Assembly: GCA_949987565.1 (NCBI GenBank)
Contig: OX465121.1
Coordinates: 2,001,117 to 2,065,116, forward strand
Source: Luidia sarsii
Lineage: Eukaryota > Echinodermata > Asteroidea > Paxillosida > Luidiidae
Length of the DNA: 64,000 nucleotides
Reading direction: 5' to 3'
The position numbers and the translations under genes were made by a program. The notes below the pieces were generated by a model. The model was not told the origin of the DNA, did no database searches, and saw nothing but the letters and a program-made list of their open reading frames with translations. This document shows positions 21,902 to 28,700 of the stretch, one piece after another. Within the stretch, counting starts at the first letter, position 1, and each line of letters begins with the position of its first letter.

Positions 21902-22104
21902 TGTTGCGAAATTGCGTCTGCGTGAACAGCGCCACCATGCGTCCGTGCTCGGGCAGCGCATTCCACGCTCGATAGGCTTCGCAGGCTGGTTGGGATGGAC
22001 GATCTGAAATGGAGATCCGTGACTCCCACGGCCAATAAACCAAACATGCACCCAGTGCTCACATACAAGCCAAGAATGCGTCCGTCTCCCCCGCATTCTT
22101 TTCA
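21902..22104 (+). repeat. BEL/Pao 3' LTR
   Basis: Same length as the 5' LTR with three substitutions. Preceded by the purine-rich AGGGGCGGCTA as a likely polypurine tract and followed by ATACC (22105-22109). Confidence 0.93.
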
Positions 22105-22109
22105 ATACC

Positions 22110-22487
22110 ATACTATTTACCGAAGTGCGTTCTTGTTTTTAACAAACAAAATAGATAGAAGAAAACAAAATCAACAATGTCAAGTATAGAGTTCCGAAGT
22201 ATAGTTCATTTCACTTACTAAATTTCCCGTTTCTTATACTCAGCGCTTATAACATTACCGAAATGCTGGGAACATGCCCAGACACGTAACACCCCAATAA
22301 ATTCAGCCTATTTTTATCGATTGATATCCATTGATCGGTTACGTAACGTCACCACGTTTTCATAATCCTCGGTGGGGTCACCACGCGACCTCTTTTATGA
22401 TCCTCGTTGGGGTCATCGCTGTGATCCTCAAATGCTGATCCAGATCCTCCACCGGAAAACGAGGTCAAATGCTTAAACAACACTACT
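22110..22487 (-). repeat. Right TIR, distal segment
   Basis: Reverse complement of 9218-9595, ending CAACACTACT at 22487, followed by the CTTGTA duplication (22488-22493). Confidence 0.87.
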
Positions 22488-23095
22488 CTTGTACTTGTTG
22501 AAGAAGAGTTTCTTGACTGCCCAGAGGGTTTTCCTATTGACTTTGTCTCTGGCTTGATCTTCGCCCATACCCTCGTCGATGTACTTCTCACGTTTTCTAT
22601 TCCGCATTCCTTCGGTGGCTTCTTTGGCCTCTTCCAACCAGTATTGATAAGTAACATTATCTTTGGCCTCTTCCAACCAGTAGTGATAAGTAACATTATC
22701 TTCCAAGTCAGGGACTGACTCGTCTTTTTCAGATGACTCGTCCTCTTCTTCAGATGACCCGTCCTCTTCTTCAGATGACTCGTCACCTTCTTCCTCTGGT
22801 TCGAGTTCCCCATCACTCTCTTCTGAATCATCCCCTTCAACCGTCAATTCTGTACCGTGGCTTTCTGTTCCCGAATTTTGGCATCTGCGCTTTTTAAATC
22901 CGGGTTGATAGCCTAATAATCTAGTACGTAAGAATCGCCAAACCGAAATGGCCCATCTTCATGATCATCGTCAATATTATCTTTTTGTTGATTCATCTGC
23001 AGCATGCGTGCATGTTACATGTCTTTGAAGGTTATATCGCCGATCGTAGCTTTTGCTACAAGATTGACAAGTACAGGGCTTTATCAAATCAATCG
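22488..23095 (-). pseudogene. 5' part of the split C2H2 zinc-finger gene
   Basis: Reading the minus strand from about 23095: a C2H2 finger (CQSC-X12-H-X4-H, core CSKSYDRRYNLQRH), then a frame change with ATG at about 23003 (MNQQKDNIDDDHEDG), a YQPGFKKRRCQNSGTES block, and a Glu/Asp/Ser-rich acidic repeat (EEEDGSSEEEDESSE). A duplicated VTY-YWLEEAK unit follows, then KREKYIDEGMGEDQARDK and KLFFNKYK. Coding stops exactly at the right TIR; the tail continues at 9217. Relative to the plus-strand copy it has an extra WLEEAK unit. The finger and acidic parts are in different frames here, so either an intron, two ORFs or a frameshift separates them. Confidence 0.72.
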
Positions 23096-23169
23096 AATTC
23101 ATGTTAACTCATGTTAATCTCTAAGTGTCAGGACAAGGATGAAATTGGCTAATATGTATAAACATCTTG

Positions 23170-23490
23170 AGTCCACTGCTCATGTTTTCTCATTCTACTA
23201 AGTTTACTAATTTCACTGCTCATTCTATACTCAATTTGATCATTTCACTGCTCATTCTACTCATTTTTACTCATTCCATTTGCTCATTTCACTGCTTGTG
23301 TTTTCTCATTCTTTACTCATTTTACTTAATATACTGCTCATTTTACTCACTTTACTAATTTCACTGCTCATTCTTTACTCATTTTACTCAATATATACTG
23401 CTCGTTTTGCTCATTTTATTTTTTACTCATTCCATTGCTCATTTGCTCATTTTACTCATTTCACTGCTCATTCTTTACTCATTGGCGCTC
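23170..23490 (+). repeat. Degenerate TGCTCATT minisatellite
   Basis: Repeats of TGCTCATT-TTACTCATTT-CACTGCTCATTC with irregular spacing. The TGCTCAT core is the same as in 9808-10415. It lies immediately upstream of the minus-strand zinc-finger gene. Confidence 0.8.
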
Positions 23491-23494
23491 AACA

Positions 23495-23645
23495 TTAGAG
23501 TCCTAATTAGACACTAATTATTAAAAAGAATTTGCCCTCTCTAAAATTGGGCCTGCCCATAGGATGGATGAGTTGGATTGTGGAAGAAAATTCCACATTT
23601 TCGAAAATTTATAGGGTACATTTTGTTTTTACTGAGCATTTGTTG
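23495..23645 (-). repeat. Inverted partial copy of the ~210 bp repeat
   Basis: Contains AGTCCTAATTAGACACTAATT, AAAATTGGGCCTGCCCATAGG, GGATTGTGGAAGAAAATTCC and a degraded TTTTTACTGAGCA, the reverse complements of landmarks in 2623-3403. Confidence 0.85.
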
Positions 23646-24706
23646 TCACGTATCCTCTAATAACCGTTTTTCGACGATATAAGGACTTTTCTTCAAACTG
23701 AACAATGTGGACGAAAGTATCACACTAAAAGAGGTCCCAGTCACTTTGTCCACACCACAGACTATTAGAATAATCATAGAGAAGGTTGATCAAGCCTGTC
23801 ACTTCCGTAAGATTACCCGGTTTTGTTGACGTCCGCGGCGCACCGCGCAGTAAGCATCGTCACCTATTTTCGTCAGTGGTGTTTAGTAAGGTGTCCCAGT
23901 GCAGCCAAACGCAAAATAAATTCTTAAAATAACTCAAAATGCTGTGTGGCACTGTAAAATTCTTCCCTGTATGTTTTTTTGTGTTCATCTTTGGGGTTTT
24001 TTTTCGACACTGCTTCTAACACTTTCCTCAAATCATTCATAATTTATGCTTAAAACGTATTGGTCTGGTTGATGTCTTCTTTTGTGACGTCTAAAAAAAC
24101 TCCACAATCCTCTTTCTCACTGCTTCTTCAGTTATGACCTTTCCCAATGTCACTCCAGAGACACCTTTCTAGCTGCCCTTTTATTTTTTTTCATTTTTTA
24201 TAAAAGCCTATTGGGCCATGTTACTTTTTGTCTATAAAATAATAATAAAAAAATATATAAAAAAATATATAAGCGAGACGCCCTATAGGAGCCTCCATAG
24301 TTTTTACCCAGAACGGACTGCCTTAAGTTGCGTGATATATTTTTTTCCTACGGATGTTGGGGTTTGTTATGGTACACTCAGATTTTTTTTAGGACCAACA
24401 ATAAAGAAAACTGAAGCTTCGAAGCAACTGCCAATTTTGTACCTAGGAAAATAGACCCCAAAAGAGCAACTTTTTGAATCACACGAGTATGGCCTACTGG
24501 AAAAGGCTTAACTTTCCACATTTTCGGTGACAGACAAGAGCAGGAAACCAACTGTAAGATACGAAGTCTGAGATCGTTATACGGAGTTGTTTTCATCGTG
24601 CGATGTGAGTTAGAAGGCTAAGCGCCGAAAACATGTACCGTCGAAAACGGGGGTTCCCACGATATACTTGTTTTGCAAATTTGTTGACATTTTTTAGAGT
24701 CGTATT
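23646..24706. other. Intergenic, no gene recognised
   Basis: AT-rich with poly-T and poly-A runs. No motif-bearing frame and no clear repeat unit were found. Confidence 0.4.
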
Positions 24707-24963
24707 TTTCCCCAAAAATTGCCTAGAAATACTCGATCGAAGTGGCTGTAAATGAAATATGTATTATATTACATACTCTTGTTGAAGATTGATGTGTTAA
24801 AGTTGATGTTATTTGTTGGGATAATTTCATTTCGTTGAAAAACGGACCCGAGGTTCGTTCGAAAAGGGCGTCCTTTTGCCGCATACGTTCTAGGTTTATG
24901 TCAATGTGCGGGTGAATACGCGGCTGGGATTTTGGGCCGAATACGCGGCTACCTTTAGCTAGG
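24707..24963 (-). repeat. Right arm of the 22 kb-spaced inverted repeat
   Basis: Reverse complement of 2362-2622 from AATTGCCTAGAAATACTCGAT to ACCTTTAGCTAGG. Beyond both ends the two sides diverge. Confidence 0.75.
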
Positions 24964-25620
24964 TAGGTCTCAAATTACGAATGCATCTCCTTGGTACTCG
25001 CCGCAAGCGGCGCTATAACAGTATAAGATCTTTGGGTGAGATCTTTGGGCCAGACTAAACCTGGCCGGCCACCTCTATAATTAAAAAGGCTTCCACTACG
25101 GCACTAGTAAAATTAGTAGTATCTTCTACTAGTAAGTAGTAGCCTTATTAGTACTAGTTAGTAGTAGTAGTAGTACTAGTACTAGTAGATACTAGTACTA
25201 CTGCATATAGTAAATTAGTATCTACATCATGATACTAGTACTTTTTACACAGGCCTCAAGACATCAGAGGAAAAACGACACCACTCACCAGGCTGCAGTG
25301 GAGAAACGACATCGGAAGAAAAGCCAGCGACTACCCTCCACTGACAGCCCCTTCACCTGCACCACCTTTGGCCGAGTTTGCCAGTCCCGCATCGGTGTCT
25401 GCACAGCCACAGCAGACGGTGCTCCGACCCAGGCGCACATCCATGATCTTGCGAGATTGAAGGAAGCCGACGACAACGACGAGTACAATATAGTAACTAG
25501 TAATTAGTATTACTACAATACTAGAAGTTAGAACTTAGAAGAGAGCCGCGTAGGGCCAGGTTTCGGCTACACGACGACGACAGTGTGTTTAACTTTATAC
25601 TCCCTTCTGAAGTTCTGATT
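24964..25620. other. Upstream region of PTRHD1
   Basis: Contains a duplicated AGATCTTTGGG (about 25027/25041), a CTAGTA microsatellite (25085-25240) and a short stretch (25250-25500) with an open frame that shows no family motif. The PTRHD1 promoter and 5' UTR should lie here; no TATA box or initiator can be assigned with confidence. Confidence 0.4.
25085..25240. repeat. (CTAGTA)n-like microsatellite
   Basis: Palindromic simple sequence made of ACTAGT / AGTAGT / AGTACT units. Related sequence recurs at 25835-25970 in PTRHD1 intron 1. Confidence 0.85.
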
Positions 25621-25728
25621 ATGGCGGCAATTTCTCGTACTCCTAGCATAAATATTGTTCAGTACATTCTGGTTAGAGGAGACCTTTTACACGTCATGAA
25701 GTGGCCAACAGGTGCTGTAATTGCACAG
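25621..25728 (+). CDS. PTRHD1: PTRHD1 coding exon 1
   Basis: 36 codons from ATG to the donor GT at 25729. An upstream in-frame extension exists, but this ATG is the first one that gives a family-like length. Confidence 0.9.
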
Positions 25729-28700
25729 GTAATGTCATTATTCCATTTGGCATTAAATGTTTGTTGGTTCATCCTAGTCGTCTAGTCCGAGTAACTTGGA
25801 CCCCATTCGCCCTTTTAAAGACATTTGAGGGGGTCGGGCGATAGTACTATTACTATTATTACTAAGTATTAGTATTACTATTAGTACAGGTACTACTACA
25901 AAAGTACTAGTACTACTACAAAAGTACTAGTACTACTAGTACTACTGAGTAGTACTAGTACTACTAGTTTAGTCCGAGTAACTTGGACCCGACAAGTCGC
26001 ACTTTTTTTATCAAATTTTAAAATTTTGTGGGACGCCTGCACGCGTTGAGCCCTACGACTGGTTCCTGAACAGAAGTGCAAAGCAACGTCCGGCACATCG
26101 CGTGCACACACTTCCGCAGACCACTCTGCACCTGGACCTGTTGATTTCATCCAGTTTTCAAATGCAAGATAGCTACCCAAACTTGCTCGTCGGCCCGTTC
26201 TCGGTCAACTGAGGGAAATTTTCTCCCTTTTCCCAAACGTGAGTAAAACAAAATGACCTGTATTGGAATCTGTACTTCTCACTGAATCCTCAATGGTCGC
26301 AATGGACAGTTTCACGGGTGTTTTGGGGGGTGAATCTGTGGATTTTGGTCGGGGTATTTGCAATGTGGAAATTTGATCTTTGAAAAATACCCCCGACCTA
26401 AAACCCCAGAACACCCGTGAAACCATCCCACACGCCTATTGAGGATTCATTGAGAATTACAGATTCCAATACTGGTCATTTTGTTTTACTCATGTTTGGG
26501 AAAAGGGGAAAAATTCCCCTAAGTTGACCGAGAACAGGTTGACGAGCCGAGTTGGGATGGCCATCTTGGATTTGAAACTGCAAAACGTCACGATAAACAG
26601 ACAGGTTCGGGTGTGGAGTGGTCTGCAGAAGCGTGTGTGCGCGCTTGCTTGCGTTGAGCCCTACGACTGTTTCCTGAAGAGGAAGAAGATGAAGAAAAAA
26701 CTAGAAAGCTACATCTGTTGTCACAGAGCGTAGGGCATCATGTACTTTGTGTGTGTCACGTTTGGCTGAGAAATCTTTTGTGGTTCTGTGCATTTTGAGT
26801 CTAGAAGACTCAGCACAAGAAGATGGAGAAGAAGAAACTTGAAAAAAAATCAGAAGAAAAAGTACATTGTATGTCTTTTCCACTACGCTGTAGCGGCTGA
26901 AAAGCCAACCAAAAATCTGAACAAACTAAAGGTCTATGTCTGTTTGCAAACAGAACATAACGTTTTCCCGCATCATTCTGCTTCTCTTAAATATATTTTT
27001 TTTAAAGGATAACCGCAAATCTTACCCTTGCCATTCATGCTAATACCAAAACACACATTTCGCGCACAAAGTCTATGGGACTTAATAATGATGAAATAAG
27101 AAAATAATAGTAATTCTAAACAATGCTCAATCAGTGCCAACTTTCAGATTTGGAATGTCTAGCACAATAGCACAATAGCTAACAGTTTGCAACATTTTTG
27201 TATATCACCTTAAGTCATTTCCTTATGTTGCTGTATCCCCTCGTGGTGATCCTCCTTGCTGACCTGTCTACGTGTGTATGTAAGTCTGTCCGTCCGTTGG
27301 TATGTAAGTCTGCGTTCTGTGTTTGTCTCTTGTTTTTTGCTTTTACTAACATGAACAACCCTAACTGTTTCTTTCAACTTAGGAAACTACAAGAAAAGGC
27401 TCTTCGGTACACTTTCCATCAAGACAACTACAACTTTTTCTCAGTCTCTCGCCTGATCCCTACTGGCTTACAGATATCTCACACCCCCCAAATTGGAAAA
27501 CTCTCCCCCAACCTACAGAAAAAATGGAATCAAATTCTTTATAGTGCTTCCATTCAGCTCATCAAGGTCCTCTCTGAGCAATGTGAAATCACCCTTCAGG
27601 CTGTCCATCAGGACATTGCTAATCTGGACTCAAAACTACGCTCCAGCTGTTCTGAAAGCCAGTACAAGGATCTCAGTGATGAGATTGAGAAAGGTCTCTC
27701 TAACCTCAATTCTGTTCTCACCGACAGGAGAAACAAGAAGATTGGTTGCCTTGTTGCCAAACAACGCAGACACAACCGCTTCAGACGCAGTCCCCAGTCT
27801 ACACCTTTACCCCCCACTAACACTGTTGTCAACCTTTCCTCTTCTTCTCTAACTGACGCAGAGCATACGTTACTTTCCAAGGGCTTGAACTTTTGTCCTA
27901 CTCCCCCCAAAGTTGACCAAGTAATGCTCAGTCAAGATCTCACTGAGTATTACCGCAGACTTCGTCTGACTGAGTTCTTCTTCGATTCTGGCTCCCGTAA
28001 AGAAGAACCTTTCCGTGTAAAAAGCACCTGGGTCCCCCCCAAGAACCGTGTTCCAGCCCTTGAAACGTATGTGCAAGCAGTCAGTTCTCAAGTTTCCAAC
28101 TCCTCTCATCTTACCCGTAAGCCCCACGACAATCTCCCTAGGGAAGAACGTCTTGCTCTCAACACTCTACGTTCCCGCGGTGACATCATTATCAAGCCAG
28201 CAGATAAAGGGTCAGCCGTAGTAATCATGGATCGCCAAAAATATATTGATGAAGCCAATCGCCAACTCAACAATCCCCAGCACTACAAATGTCTGGACTC
28301 TAACCCCACTGGCAAATTTTCAGAGCAAATTCAGGAAGTTTTGGATGACATGCGATCACGTGATCATTTGAGTAAAAAAGCTCACAGATTTCTATCACCG
28401 ATCAATTGTAGAACTGCCAGATTCTACCTTCTCCCGAAAATTCACAAGGCCAACAACCCAGGCAGACCCATCATCTCTGGTAATGGTTCACCTACGGAAC
28501 ACATATCTCTTTTCATTGACTCTTTTCTCAAACCCTTGGTTCCCCAAATCCCCTCATACGTCCATGACACTCCCGATTTTCTGCGAAAGTTGGAAAGTGT
28601 CAAGGATCAAATTCCTGCCACTGCCATAATTGGTACTATTGACGTTTCCTCTCTGTACACTAACATCCCCCAGGAAGAAGGCATTCAGGCTTGCTCCTCG

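Larger units (their letters stand above)
15045..22104 (+). mobile_element. BEL/Pao LTR retrotransposon, complete but inactivated
   Basis: 7,060 bp. The LTRs are 203 bp (15045-15247 and 21902-22104), start TGTTGCG, end TTTTCA and differ at three positions (about 98.5% identity). ATACC flanks both sides (15040-15044, 22105-22109), a 5 bp duplication typical of the superfamily. Internal order is gag (coiled coil, Pao gag domain, zinc knuckles), protease, RT, RNase H and integrase, as in BEL/Pao. Several stops and frameshifts break the polyprotein despite the close LTRs. It is inserted in the right TIR of the surrounding element and is therefore the youngest layer of the nest. Confidence 0.95.
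9218..22487. mobile_element. TIR element with 6 bp TSD, carrying a zinc-finger gene; contains a nested BEL/Pao
   Basis: The left TIR (9218-9671) and right TIR (14969-15044 joined to 22110-22487 across the nested retrotransposon) are each 454 bp and highly similar in inverted orientation. They start AGTAGTGTTG and end CAACACTACT. CTTGTA flanks both sides (9212-9217 and 22488-22493). Removing the element and one CTTGTA restores continuity of the zinc-finger gene, which is strong evidence for a real insertion. Without the BEL element it is about 6.2 kb and holds two minisatellites, a zinc-finger pseudogene and about 3 kb of non-coding DNA. AG termini, a 6 bp duplication and long TIRs are features reported for Polinton/Maverick, but no polymerase B, integrase, ATPase, protease or capsid gene is visible. 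Class therefore open; non-autonomous. Confidence 0.8.

Noticed and set aside
9218..22487. Calling the TIR element a Polinton/Maverick outright
   Set aside because: Ends and duplication size fit, but none of the defining genes was found, so only structural similarity is claimed.
22349..22840. Minus-strand 163-codon Lys-rich frame overlapping the zinc-finger gene
   Set aside because: Out-of-frame reading of the acidic region that runs on into the TIR; the real frame is the acidic one conserved in the second copy.
2362..24963. Calling the 22.6 kb inverted-repeat-bounded region one transposon
   Set aside because: No matching direct duplication flanks the arms and the exact ends are unclear; kept as an inference in the findings.
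25229..25507. Plus-strand frame of 92 codons upstream of PTRHD1 as a separate gene or first exon
   Set aside because: No family motif and no donor site joining it to the PTRHD1 frame; the ATG at 25621 already gives a family-length protein.
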